Shown here in pieces: positions 11,057 through 21,544 of a stretch of 64,000 bases of DNA; position 1 is the first letter of the stretch; the number at the start of each line of letters is the position of its first letter. The notes beneath the pieces are model-generated. The model made no database searches, was not told the origin of the DNA, and was given only the letters and a program-made list of their open reading frames with translations. The position numbers and the translations under genes are program-made. Origin of the DNA: Takakia lepidozioides (lineage: Eukaryota; Streptophyta; Takakiopsida; Takakiales; Takakiaceae); assembly GCA_030704615.1 (NCBI GenBank), contig CM060733.1, forward strand, positions 61,814,001 through 61,878,000. The letters are read 5' to 3'.

Positions 11057-11290
11057 GTGATGATCTGGCAACATGCATTAGAGTGGGAGTCATGAAGTCA
11101 TATGTGCGTCTAGCAATATGCATGTGCATGTCATTCCAGTATAGCCACTGGTAAGTCATATCCGCCATGTGATGATCTAGCAACATGCATTAGAGTGAGA
11201 GTCATGAAGTCATATGTGCGTCTAGCAATATGCACACGTCATTCCAGTATAGCCATGTCTGTGACTGGTAGTCGTATCCGCCATGCCAAT
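11057..11290. repeat. Tandem duplication, period 112 bp (CACTA subterminal)
   Basis: GTGATGATCT(G/A)GCAACATGC and the following GTCATGAAGTCATATGTGCG occur at 11057 and again at 11169 with few differences. This is in the right subterminal region of the CACTA element, where transposase-binding repeats are expected. Confidence 0.75.
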
Positions 11291-11444
11291 ATTCATGGTC
11301 AAACATGTTTGACCTATGTTGAGCAGAGTCCGGAGTCATGCAGTCGCATATACGCCTTTCCCAAACCTGCGTTATGACTTCAAAAGCATTTTACGACTAC
11401 AAATGGCATTTCTACCACAAATCGGCCATGACTGCGCACCCATG

Positions 11445-11475
11445 GCAGTCATGAAAGCCGCAATCTGTTGTAGTG
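11445..11475 (-). repeat. CACTA right terminal inverted repeat
   Basis: The terminus ends GTCATGAAAGCCGCAATCTG then TTGTAGTG and is followed by the target duplication ATA (11476-11478). Confidence 0.8.
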
Positions 11476-12211
11476 ATAGAGCAATAGGCACACAATAGAG
11501 CTTCCTGAAAGCTCAAGAATTGACCGACCTTCAAAACCCTGTTAGGAATGGAAAGCACTAAGTTTCGCCGGTTTTGCCTTATCCCAAATGATTTTCCAAA
11601 TGTAGCTCAAGTTTTCCTACCTAAAGTTAGCATGTCCCCATCTGGCATTCCATTTTGCCTCCAACGGAGCTGCCTTGAGGAGAGCTCTGTAAGCCTTCTT
11701 GGCAGAATAAGAGAAGAAGGTTTGAGGCTGCCCCCCCAAGTTCCCTCCGAATTTCCAGAGCCATTTCAGCGGGATCTAGCTGCAGTTTCTGGATCTCCTG
11801 CCCTCCTATCCATGCAAAAGCCTCTTTGGCAAGCCAAGAGAACACATGAATAGATGGAGGGTGCAATGGATTGAAGTCATTTGTGGGTGAAGACCAGTGG
11901 CAGATACGTGCTGGTCTGGCCATAGCTGTAGGGAAGGAAAGCTTAACCGAGGAGGCGAGGGAAAGAGCACTAGAGAAGGGGTCAAGTTGGAATCCATACC
12001 CTTTGAGCAGAGTGCCTTGAGAGTCAGTGGTGTACACTATGTGAAGCAACTGAGCTTGGAAGATGACCCACTGTCCAGGGTAGACAGGGAGCTTCCCAGT
12101 CCTGAGAATGATTTTCCAGGGGTTCGGAACTTGCTGGAAGAGTGTTGATGCCAGACCTCAATCTATGTGCACCCAGGGCAGTCTGAAGGGTTTTGCCCGG
12201 ATTACTATTCC
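11476..12211 (-). mobile_element. LINE 5' continuation (zf-RVT region)
   Basis: Minus-strand frames contain KKAYRALLKAAPLEAKWNAR followed by ENLSYIWKIIWDKAKPAKLS, typical of the zinc-finger/zf-RVT region just before the sequence found at 6174-5245. The two parts become adjacent when the CACTA element is removed. Several stops show it is dead. The upstream part, including reverse transcriptase, is missing because the second CACTA end starts at 12212. Confidence 0.6.
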
Positions 12212-12725
12212 CACTACAGCAAATGGGGGGGTTTTGCGACACCAGCCCCGCCCCCACGCCCCGCGCGGCGCCAAGCGTGGACGCCAACCCCACGGAGCCT
12301 TTTTGCGACGCCGGGCCATCGCAACCAAACCCCGCGGGTCGCCACCTGGCCATCACACGGGCAGATGAAGGGCAGAAGACAGCCCTTCCGTGCGACGCCC
12401 ACGCGTCGCCCCCCAGCGAAGGGCAGAAGGCAACCCTTTCTGGCGACGGCCGGCCGTTGCGAGCGGAAAAAGACAGCCCTTTCTTGCCCTTTCTTTCATC
12501 ACAGCCCTTATTTGCGACGCCAGGCTGTCGCATGGTGGCATGAATGGCAAAAGGCCTTGGCGACGGCCGGACGTCGCAAACAGGGGCTGCCCAATTCTTT
12601 CAAAACAAAAAAAACAGGTCGCAGTTTGCGACAGCTTGCCGTCGCCGTGTGCGACCCCCGGCCTCATAAATCCAAAAAACGCGTCGCAGTTTGCGATGCG
12701 TGGGGGTCGTAGGCAGCAACGGCAG
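12212..12725. mobile_element. CACTA end with GCGAC hairpin subterminal repeats
   Basis: The terminus CACTACAGCAAATGGGGGGG starts at 12212 and is followed by GTTTTGCGAC. Over the next 500 bp there are about eight short imperfect palindromes of the form TTTGCGACG...GTCGCAAAC, for example around 12305, 12395, 12440, 12515, 12565, 12630 and 12690. Such dense subterminal motifs are the usual transposase-binding sites of CACTA elements. The other end was not found and no target duplication could be confirmed. Minus-strand coding sequence at 13.1-14 kb probably belongs to the same element. Confidence 0.65.
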
Positions 12726-13080
12726 GGCTTTCTAGGTTTAGGTTTAGGGCCTTTGGGGGTTCTTAGTTTTTTTTCTTTTCTTTTTTTTCTTTTTTCATAT
12801 GGTACTGGGGTAGGGTGTTTGTTTTTCTTTATGGTTTAGCTTGTTGTTGTGGACCTTCTTGTAGATTGTGACATTCATTTTGATATTTCTCTTTATACCA
12901 CATTTGTATGTGTTACTCCAACATATTCATTGCCTCTGCCTTTTTTCTTGAAAGACTACCAGCCACAGCCATATTTGATCAATCATAGAAATAAGCTACA
13001 ATATGCATGTACATGTACAATCAATCGAAGGGATGGGTACAGTTCGGTGTGAGAATTGTTATGTAGCTTTGATTTTGTGT

Positions 13081-13965
13081 CTAATCAAGTTGAACATCAT
13101 TATCCGGAGCTTCTTCATCCTCATCAAGCTGCAAGTCTTCTTGGTCATCGGAGTCATCGTCATAAATGGCCCGGCCCTCAAAAGGCACCTCCGAATCATC
13201 CTCCACCTCGTTGTCAATGGCCGTGTCTTCGTCTCCTTCTCCAACATCTGTATCTTCTGGAGCTTCATCATATAGGGTCCAGGATGCATTCTCCGGGGTG
13301 TCATCATCTTCTTCTACCCCCTCTACCGAACCTCCATCATCAGCATCATTATGACCAATCTCTCCGTCCACCGCAATTGCCTCACCCCATGGAGATCCAA
13401 GACCATGATAGATACGTCTTCCTCTTGGCTGAGTATGCACAACCACCTTCCAATTCCCCCCTCTTGTTTTGTCATCGGAGAAGAAAACTTGCTCCATGTC
13501 TGAAGGCCGTGAAAAAAACTCTTCGGAGGGACGATGAGTAGGGTTGAGCCTATCTGCATTGACGCGCATGAAACCACAATCATCTTGCACTAGTGTTGTG
13601 GAGGGCCCCACAAGATGTGGCTGGAACCACCTTCCCTTGAAGAGAAGAGGCCGGTACCTTGTATACTGAAGTTGGAGTATGCTCTCAAGCTCTCCAATGT
13701 ACTCAAGTTTGCTCATAGCAGGTCATGTATCTCCCTTGCCCCACACGAAGTCTTGCCAATATGTGGTACACAAGCCAGAATCAAAGGTTGTTTTGCGCTT
13801 CATGTCAAGAGCACGAATGCGGAAATGACGACCGTGAACCCAAACTGCCGTGTATGAGGTCGCGAATTGAGAGGGGCCCTTTGCAATGTCTTGTACCAAA
13901 TCTTAAACCACCTCTCCTTGAGCAGGCCTGTGGCACAGAGGGGAATAATACCCGGTGGCCACTAA
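13081..13965 (-). pseudogene. CACTA transposon protein, DUF4216 region
   Basis: Minus-strand frames read GPSQFATSYTAVWVHGRHFR and then KRKTTFDSGLCT (about 13880-13800), followed after a stop by an open frame of 211 codons (13716-13081). That frame has YIGELESILQLQY, LFKGRWFQPH, GFMRVNADRLNP, EQVFFSDD and GNWKVVVHTQPRGR, the ordered motifs of DUF4216, the domain C-terminal to the TNP2 transposase core in CACTA elements. It continues into an acidic tail rich in D and E. The transposase core and DUF4218 are absent upstream. Orientation fits the CACTA terminus at 12212 as the 3' end of the element. Confidence 0.7.
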
Positions 13966-13979
13966 GTCTTCGAGCCTAA

Positions 13980-16690
13980 GGTTGCAGCTGATTAAGTTGT
14001 GGGGTCTAGTTATTAAATGATCACGTGGAGTGGTGGCATAGATAAGACCAAGTTTATGATCAGGTCAGGTACAAGACGAGTGGTGGCGGATAGTCATCTC
14101 TCTTAGTTTTTTGGTACTAGCTTACGTTTCTTCTTGCAGTAAAGCATGGAGATTATCATCATTCGGAAGCGAGCACTAGAATCAGCTTGGTGTGAAGTAG
14201 AATGGATCCATTAACATAGAGATGGTGTTATGATGGTTAGCTAAAGTGTTTTGTGAGGCCTAACTCTCATGCATCGAAGCATCTGATTTGCGTTTATACA
14301 AAGAGAAGCTGCAGGCTTAGCTAGCATGCACGATACGGTTGTGTACTAAGAATAGTGAACTTACCAGTATGTAGCAGGGTAGTTTCTCCATGCACTTCTC
14401 TGCAAAGCCAAGTTAGACATATGTGTTAATACTGGAGCAAGGCATGAACACTAGAGGGTCGGAAGTAAGCATCACGGCAGGCCTCGTGCGACCGGTGAAT
14501 GGTGCAAACACCGATATGAAAGCGAATGAAGTAACCAAGCTCAAGGGCATTTGGTCACCCTCCAGGGATGATAACAAAAAAAAGACAAACAATGTGTCTA
14601 GACAAATCTCAATGACGAATCTCTGTTTGTGCCAGGTTTTCTCTTCCGCTGCAGCCTGGGATAAATGGTGTACTGACTGGATGGATTGTCATGGGTTGTA
14701 GGCCCCTTCTTTTTACTTACAAAGCTTAAAGTTGAAAATCTGATTTAGACTCTTCAAAAGAGGAGAGTGCATTGTGGAATCCCATTATTTCATGTCTAGA
14801 AGTGACAAGGGGAAGACCCCCATAGTCTATTGGGAAGGGCATCAATAGAGGCTTGTATTTGAATTGTTGGAAGAAATAATCTTTGTGTTTGCTTACTAAT
14901 TTGAAATATAGCCAGCTTTGGCCAAGGCAGGCCAGTAGGCTGGATCTATGATATAAGGCCACTATAAGGCCCCTATGTGCTAATTCCCCCCCCCCACTAG
15001 CAAGCCATGGAGGCCTAGGGGAGGGTGGGTTGTATTTTTTTGTCTTGGGGTTTGGGCGGGCTAATTTCGCTTGACAGCAGCTACCCCAAAGTCGCGAGCA
15101 GCCCGAGTGTTGCGCCTAAAGAGTAGGGACTCGTACCGGCAAAGAAAAATCACGTACTCCTCTTCACAGGGCGAGTTTGCGTTTCTAAGTCCTACGGTAT
15201 CCTACAATCTACTCAGTAACTGCCTTCCAAGTCTTTGTGTTTTACTGTCTAATTCCTACCGCCTAGGCCCCCGAGCCGCCTATAGCCGGGACATGTTTTA
15301 ATCCCTTCACAAGGCACCTGCCGAGCCTAGGGAGAAGAGGGAAAATCTTCCTCTCCCAATGCCCCTCCTTCGCCGAGGGCTTGAGTTCAAGTCAGCTCTA
15401 AATGGAAGGGCCAATGCTTCCTACCCCAGTACCTAAATACTTTGTTTTAGCAAAGGAGTGGCCAAAATGCCTATCGTCATCCAATAGGTTCATTAAATTC
15501 AATAAGGTGGTTCTAAGCCCCTCAACTCAACAAGTTCAATCAGTTTAATCCACGCCCTGCAGGCTATAATGAGCACCACGTGCATCTATCCTCTTCAAGC
15601 AATTTCGCAAATCAGAAATGCTGGAAAATAAAAGAAATTAAGAAAATCAGAAAAAAATACCTCCCCTTTGGGAAATCATGTGGGGAAATCCAAAGATACC
15701 CTTGGCGCCTAAAGATGCCCTTGGGAACCCTATGGGAACCCAATGAGAACCGAGGAACACCCGGGAACCATTCACTGCCGCGGGGATCTGTCGCGGCTCT
15801 ATTGGATGAATGAATCTCGCTGAGAGCTCATCCCTGCCACTACATTCGTTAGTCCAGAACATGCACGCGTAAATAATAAAATAATCATTGGTGGGTCCAA
15901 GCCAGATTTCACCCCCCTTACATTATTTTAAGGTGCTGGTGCGCTTTCCCTCCGTGGAAAAAGTCATCCTCTACCTTGGGCTCTGACACAAAGACTCACT
16001 GTAGCCGAGTTTTTAGGACAGAGTACTTTCTCTCCTCCCTTGTCTCTCGAGGTCTCCGCCTCTAGCTCACTGCTCCCAGGCCCGCTTGGCTCTCTCTTGG
16101 AGTCCTAATAACGCTCCCCTCCAAGGCTACGTCCTCCCAAAATTCTAGATTTTATCTACCACTGGCGCCTTAGATAATGGCTCTTAACCCTTAGAGGGGT
16201 ATAAATTGAATCTAATAGCTAAAGGTAATAATACCCCCCTTTAAGGGAATTTGCAGACGCATTGCCCGCTGGGTAAAACACCCCCGCCACGTGGCGGGGC
16301 GCAGATCCGCGTGTAGCGGTCCAAACCTTGGACCGCTGTGGTTAATGCCAGCGTCTGCCGGTCCGTCTCAACTTTTGGTTATCCGGCGGGTAAAGACCCG
16401 CACCCTGCTCGCACGCTTCAGGGCCTCACGCCTGAGCCACGCGGCTGATGTACTTGATCTCAGTACGACTTAAGGTCAGCGTTGGGGCCCCGCTCTTGTA
16501 CGTCGTGGCTGGGCCACGGCTGCCTCCACTCTTTTAGTAACTTAGATAGTGATCATAGCCACCATGTACGACCACGGACCCCCTGCACTAACCACAGTCG
16601 GATAGGCGGTTCAGTGAGCCCAACCTACACCGCAACTTACCTCGGCCCCCCTAGACTACTATGTCGTCACCTTGACCGCGCGCGCTCAGG
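13980..16690. other. No gene recognised
   Basis: I see no coding sequence, RNA gene or clear terminal repeat in this 2.7 kb. It contains C-rich and G-rich runs near 14990 and 16800 and a hairpin (CCGCCACGTGGCGGG, about 16283). Part may be intron or untranslated sequence of the neighbouring CACTA remnant. Confidence 0.4.
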
Positions 16691-16694
16691 GTTC

Positions 16695-16812
16695 GTCACT
16701 TGCTGCCAATGCGATCATCGCACTCCACAACACCACATCTCGTTGAGCCACATTGTCGAACACTACATTTACATCTTCAATGCTCCCGCATTCGGCATAC
16801 ATGTCCCCTAGG
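16695..16812 (-). pseudogene. Single PPR unit fragment
   Basis: Minus-strand codons from 16812 read GDMYAECGSIEDVNVVFDNV followed by AQRDVVLWSAMIA, one PPR L/S unit. No flanking repeats remain. It abuts the CATGAGC-rich boundary downstream of the methyltransferase gene. Confidence 0.65.
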
Positions 16813-16820
16813 GGGGGGCT

Positions 16821-16880
16821 GCTATTTCATGAGTGGCATGAGCATGAGCGGAAAAAAAAAAAACATGAGCGGGCCATTGT
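16821..16880. repeat. CATGAGC-rich boundary, possible element terminus
   Basis: GCTATTTCATGAG, then TGGCATGAGCATGAGCGG, an A run and CATGAGCGG lie between the PPR fragment and the 3' side of the methyltransferase gene. The reverse complement (CCGCTCATGCTCATG..CTCATGAAATAGC) matches the end of an inverted-repeat element at 60.1-60.36 kb. I infer this is a transposon end; the matching end beyond 20.5 kb was not found. Confidence 0.45.
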
Positions 16881-17023
16881 GTGTCCACGGAAATAGGGTT
16901 AGGAGGCACGGAAATAGGGTCATGTGGACTCGTCATAGCAATGAAATGCAACATTTTATTGCAAATTTTGTGGCAAGCCACGTCTATACAAGTGTGTCCT
17001 AACTGACATAGCAAGAATGGAAA

Positions 17024-20000
17024 CTACTCTCCTACACCTTCCGAAGAACTTGGCCCTCCTTCTTCCTCATCCCCCTCATCCCCCCCATCCTCCGAGCTCT
17101 GTGATGCATCGGTTGCACTATGCCTCTCAAAAATTCCGTCCTCTCCTTGGGGGACTGTCCACCTCACCTCCTGGGAATCTTCTGCCTCTTCTCCCCCACT
17201 TTCCTCAGCAAAATCCAAGACAAATCTACGAGCCCGACGGGCTCTAATATCTGCTGCCTCCTCCCTCATCTTCATTTTCTTGAGGCTTGCCTCGTCTAAA
17301 ATCTGTTGTACACGACTAGGTTCGGAAGACCTCCTAATGGACACCGAAGCAAGCCGGGCAGCATAAGTAGGAAGGATGTAGTCCCTTTCTGGACTAGGCA
17401 TGAAATCCCCCCTGGCAAAAAAATGCACGTTCCTCCTGCCCATGAACTCCGGTGTAGACGTCCCTCCTGCAATACTTGGCATCCTACAGTAAGAACAAAT
17501 CCACTTCAAGAATGTCAATACCATCAGAAGCAGAAAGGGTTTTCAATGAAATAAGAGAGCGAAGGGAGGTGCCTCACAAAATCTGGAGGCAACTTACAAT
17601 GCGACCACTCACTCGTAAACCGGGGGCTCCTCGGCCTCGATCCCAACTTGTTCCTCCCCCTGCTCCTTCTCGGATTTTCCTCATCCTCCGAGGGTGCCTT
17701 TTCCTCTTTGGGCAGACGTTCAGCCGCTACAAGTTCCGAGTTGTGGAGGGCAGTATCTGGCTCGAAGGCGAACACATGCCTGTCGGACAATGTCCCTGCC
17801 CACATTGAAGCACCTGAGGAACAAAGCGGGCGGTTAATAGCTTGCGGCATGCAATTGCAATCGGGCCAGGGGACAAACTGAGCACGTGAAGGCTTACCCG
17901 TGCCACATGTGAGGTCAAGAATCCGCCCTTGGACATCCGAGCACGTCTCCATGAGGGTTTGGATGAAAGCAGGGCTCCGGGTCCGGCTGTACCGCCACGG
18001 TTTGCCTGTCTTTGTGTCCTTCGGCATACTGGAGTGGGGCACATAGTTGTAGAGGACATTGTAGGTAACAGGGTCCACAACGGCATCAACAAGACGACCG
18101 TCGTTGTGGAATTTGAACGTAGACCCTCTCTTCACAAAGCAATATGCCTCAAACACCAATGTCTGTACATCCAACAAAAGAGGGATCAACTCCGGGATCT
18201 AGTTTAGATACACCACAATATGAGGTGAATGCAATAGATTGATAACTTACACTTTGGCCCTCTGTTCGCAACCCCTGTGTATTGATGCAGAACCATTTTC
18301 TGAGGAGGACCGGGGTGACACTTTTCGGTGTCCATCTTGCCACCGCATTCTCTGTGGTCTTCCCTCTTGTGGCAAGGACAACCACACATCCACCGTCATC
18401 CAGGAGCATCCCCGCCAGCCCAAACCCGGCTTTCCAGTAGTCCTCAGTAAACCTGTTCCAGTTGGGCACACCATCCAGGCCCTCCAGCAGCTCCCCATCT
18501 GGAATGTCGAGGAGAATCATATCGCAAGCTCTCTCCACCTCCACCAGAAAGTCGGCACCAAGGGCAGGATCAGCTATGGCCACGTACTTTACCATCCGCA
18601 ACTTGTACTTTATGTGGGCCCTGGCCTCCGCAGCTTTGAGATACGATTCGAGTGCCGGGAGGGTTAGATTCTTCTCCTCTGACTCCATGTAGAACCTCCG
18701 CGCATGTGCCAAATCCTGCTGAATTTTCATCTGTCTGAATTTTCATAAGATTAGAGATCCTGCTCAACACTTTTTCTTCTATTGGGGGAGGAGAGACATA
18801 TTAGCTCAACAAAACAATCAGGAGCTTTACCCGAAATATGTAGTCCACCATGGCGTCCATGCTCAGCCTATACCAGGTTCTGTCTGCCTTTGCCTCCGAC
18901 TTGCGCAGGAGGTCGGCACTGAGCGAATTGGCAAACTCTTGCACCCCCTGCTTCCCGACATCCTTCATTTGGAAGAGCATATGGGACAAGTTGGTGGCAA
19001 TGAAGGCATTCTCAGTCACCCTGCAATGCCACATTTCCATCAAACAATTCTGAAATGGGAATTTACAACAAATATGAGGATTTGCAATGAAATGACTTAC
19101 AATCGGATGGGTCCAAAAGCAAGAGGCGTTGTAACTTACGAGTTGATGTCCGCCATTGCAGCTTTGAGAAGACTGCGATCTTTGGGCCCTGCAACCTTCA
19201 GCACAACACACTCCACGGCGAAATGCCAATCGAGGTCGTTGGGGTGGGCTTCGGCTATGTGCTCCATCCATGCCAGGAGGCGATGATTGCCGTCCCACAC
19301 GTAAAACATCTTTCCGGACAAGTGCTGGAAAAGAGGATCAGTAGCAATCGATCTCTCGAACTCCTCATTTTGCCTTTGCCAATGGGGACCCCATTTTTCC
19401 ACCTCATCGGAAGTGTGGGCACGGGAAGCTCCGTGGTCGTTCTCAATGGAAACGTAAAACGCGGCATACCCCATTCGATATCCATCCTGAAAAGAGAATT
19501 TCAGCTTGTCGATATTGCCTGGGAGGGCAGGTCTCACCACCTGCAAAGATACCAAGCGGCAAAGGGGAATTCGAAGCTTGGCCGGGTACACCATGCCCCC
19601 CAGCACCCTGCCAATGTTGCTATGGGTTGCCTCCAACATCTTGGCAGCGGCCAACTTCATATCCGCCTCCGACATGACGTCTGCTGCAGAGGGGTTCTCC
19701 GGCAGCCCACCAGGACCGCCAAATCCAGCCTGTATGTTGCGGGTTTGGGGCCTGGGGATGTCCGGGAGGATGTCATCCTGGTCAGAAAGCTCGGTGTCGT
19801 CCTCCTCAACATGGTCAACCACCGGCAAAACCACCTCGAGCACTCTCCCCGTCTCTACTGCCATCTCCCCGGCTTCACCTTGAACTTGCACAATCCGTGC
19901 TCTTTGTGGTGTTCTTTCCTCTCCTCCACTCTCCACCATATGGGTAATTGCGGGGGCTGCTCTTGTCCGTGATGGTGTAACCCGTGTGTTACTGCCTCTT

Positions 20001-20544
20001 TGTGGTGTCTTGGAGGGATCCACCGTCTCTGTGCATCCCTCGCTTACATGGGCATCTGTTTTCGGCACCCCCGGCCTCTTCAGTGGCCTTTTCTCTTTCC
20101 TCTTGGCTAGCCTTCTGTCCCTGTTCTTTTGCCCTCTCTTTTGCCCTCTCACGGGCTTTCTGTTTCTTACTAGGGCTAGCAGCAGGGGAGCCCTCCAGGA
20201 CGACCACCTTTGATTGAGGAGAACTGCCACCCTCGCGCGCACTGCTCACTCCCCCCTCCGCAGCCCGTGACGGCTCTCTCGCCGGGGATTGCATGTGTTT
20301 GGCTTTCTTCTTCTTCTTTGCGTGGGCGGGCCCTACTGCATGTGCATCAACAACCTCCATTGCCGGATCTGCTGTCCTCACGCCCTTCACCTGCCATGCC
20401 GCCTGCACCAACCTCCCCAATGCCTATTCTGTCGTACTCTCGCTGCAGGTCCTCCCGTCCACCAACAAAAGGTTTTCGTTTGCCCTCCCGCCCCAAGTTG
20501 GGCGATCCAAACTTGCGATGAGTTGGAGCTGTCGATGATACCAC
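17024..20544 (-). CDS. ParB-like domain fused to a beta-class DNA methyltransferase
   Basis: Six exons fit one frame through five GT-AG introns: exon 1 to 19141 or 19140, 19020-18831, 18730-18251, 18198-17898, 17813-17613, 17466-17024 (introns 119, 100, 52, 84 and 146 nt). Exon 1 has a basic, low-complexity N-terminus, then a ParB/Srx-like segment with VWDGNHRLLAW (about 19300-19270). After a helical linker come a motif IV-like CDMILLDIPDGE (about 18520-18490), a glycine-containing LLDDGGCVVVLAT strand and, after a gap, SPAFIQTLMETC (motif X) plus ILDLTCGTG-A (AdoMet motif I) and FAFEPD (motif II). Order IV-X-I is that of beta-class amino-methyltransferases. The catalytic DPPY is DIPD, so activity is uncertain. 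The C-terminus is acidic and serine-rich. The N-terminal part needs two frame changes (near 20420 and 20130). Expected role: DNA adenine or N4-cytosine methylation, inferred only. Confidence 0.68.
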
Positions 20545-20739
20545 CAGCGTGCCGGGCTCGTCGTCACTCTGTCATTCCCGAAAATCGTGAGAACCAACAT
20601 CGGAATGAAAACCACCATCCGCCACGAGCAGCGCAACCACCATCGCAACAATCGTGGAACAACAATGAAAACAAAACAAAACCAAGTATGGAGTGGCATG
20701 GAACAACAATGAAAACAAATCCAACCAATGCCTAAGAAT

Positions 20740-21140
20740 GACATGCGCAAGCAGCCTTCTCCAGAGCTGACGACTTTGCACACGCATTGCAAACTATCTA
20801 AGGTTCACTCAACCAGTAACTTGCATAAATCAACATGAAACACGATGAACAAATGAACACGAATTCCATAAGACGGGAAAATAGGGTGAAATGTTTTGAA
20901 GGCACTTCATCTGCTCAGACAATCTTCTCAGTTCAGCATGGATTTCCCTAATTCCAAGATGCAACCTGTTATCTACAGCGAGGTGTGCACCCTGTTCTGG
21001 CAAGCAATCTGAATGCAGCAACGACCTGGCTCCTTTCTAACCACTCTGACCTTGATCATTCTTCTCAACAACTCCTGCTTTTGTGATGCAACCATGCTCT
21101 TCCAGGGCTGCCAGGCGGAAGATATGAAAACAAACTAAAA
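20740..21140 (-). pseudogene. Scrambled PPR fragments
   Basis: Three pieces are visible on the minus strand. RLAALEEHGCITKAGVV is near 21120-21070. LAVDNRLHLGIREIHAELRR then LSEQMK, a typical E+ region preceding a DYW domain, is at about 20965-20910. VCNACAKSSALEKA is near 20790-20750. They are out of their normal order, with a block between them (TCACTCAACCAGTAACTTGC) that also follows PPR pieces at 7.7 and 8.7 kb. This is debris of the same PPR family, directly 5' of the methyltransferase gene. Confidence 0.55.
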
Positions 21141-21544
21141 AAACGAAGAAAACCGAAAGAGGAAGGGGTGGAACCTGAGAGTGCTCGGCTTCAGTTGGCG
21201 CGGGCTGTGAGCAAGACAATGGAATTTCCTGCTGGAGCTTAAGTTTGGCCATGCGAGAGGTTGGACGTCGCCCGTAGTACAAAGCCTTCAGCTTCCGCCG
21301 CGGTCTGGATGTGGGATTTCTCTCAGGAGAGCCACGCCCTTCTCCACGCGGCATAAGTCCCAGCAAAAGAAAAAAGATCTCGCAGTATGTGTGCGTACAT
21401 GCCTCGAATAGAAGTTCATCCAAGTTTAGCATCAGGTTTCCAAGGCGTATCCGGGAAGCAAGCGCGGAATCCTTGTGTCGCCAGCCCAGTTCAAAACCGA
21501 CGGCGGAGGACATTTAATGCTCAACTACGTCAATCGCCCGCTCG

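Larger units (their letters stand above)
6175..11475. mobile_element. Complete 5.3 kb CACTA element carrying gene fragments
   Basis: The left end begins CACTATAAGAAAAGTTGGCT and the right end finishes CAATCTGTTGTAGTG, whose reverse complement begins CACTACAACAGATTGCGGCT. Both ends share CACTA..AA..A followed by GGCTTT..(C/T)GACT. The 3 bp flanks are ATA on both sides (6172-6174 and 11476-11478), the 3 bp target duplication expected of CACTA/EnSpm. Removing the element rejoins a minus-strand LINE. Inside there is no TNP2 or TNPA coding sequence but there are fragments of PPR and OSB-like genes, so this is a non-autonomous gene-fragment-carrying CACTA. Subterminal GTCATGA-type repeats lie near both ends. 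Confidence 0.82.

Noticed and set aside
17024-20544. Bacterial contamination as the source of the methyltransferase
   Set aside because: Five GT-AG introns restore one frame, including inside the AdoMet motif, and plant PPR debris flanks the gene on both sides.
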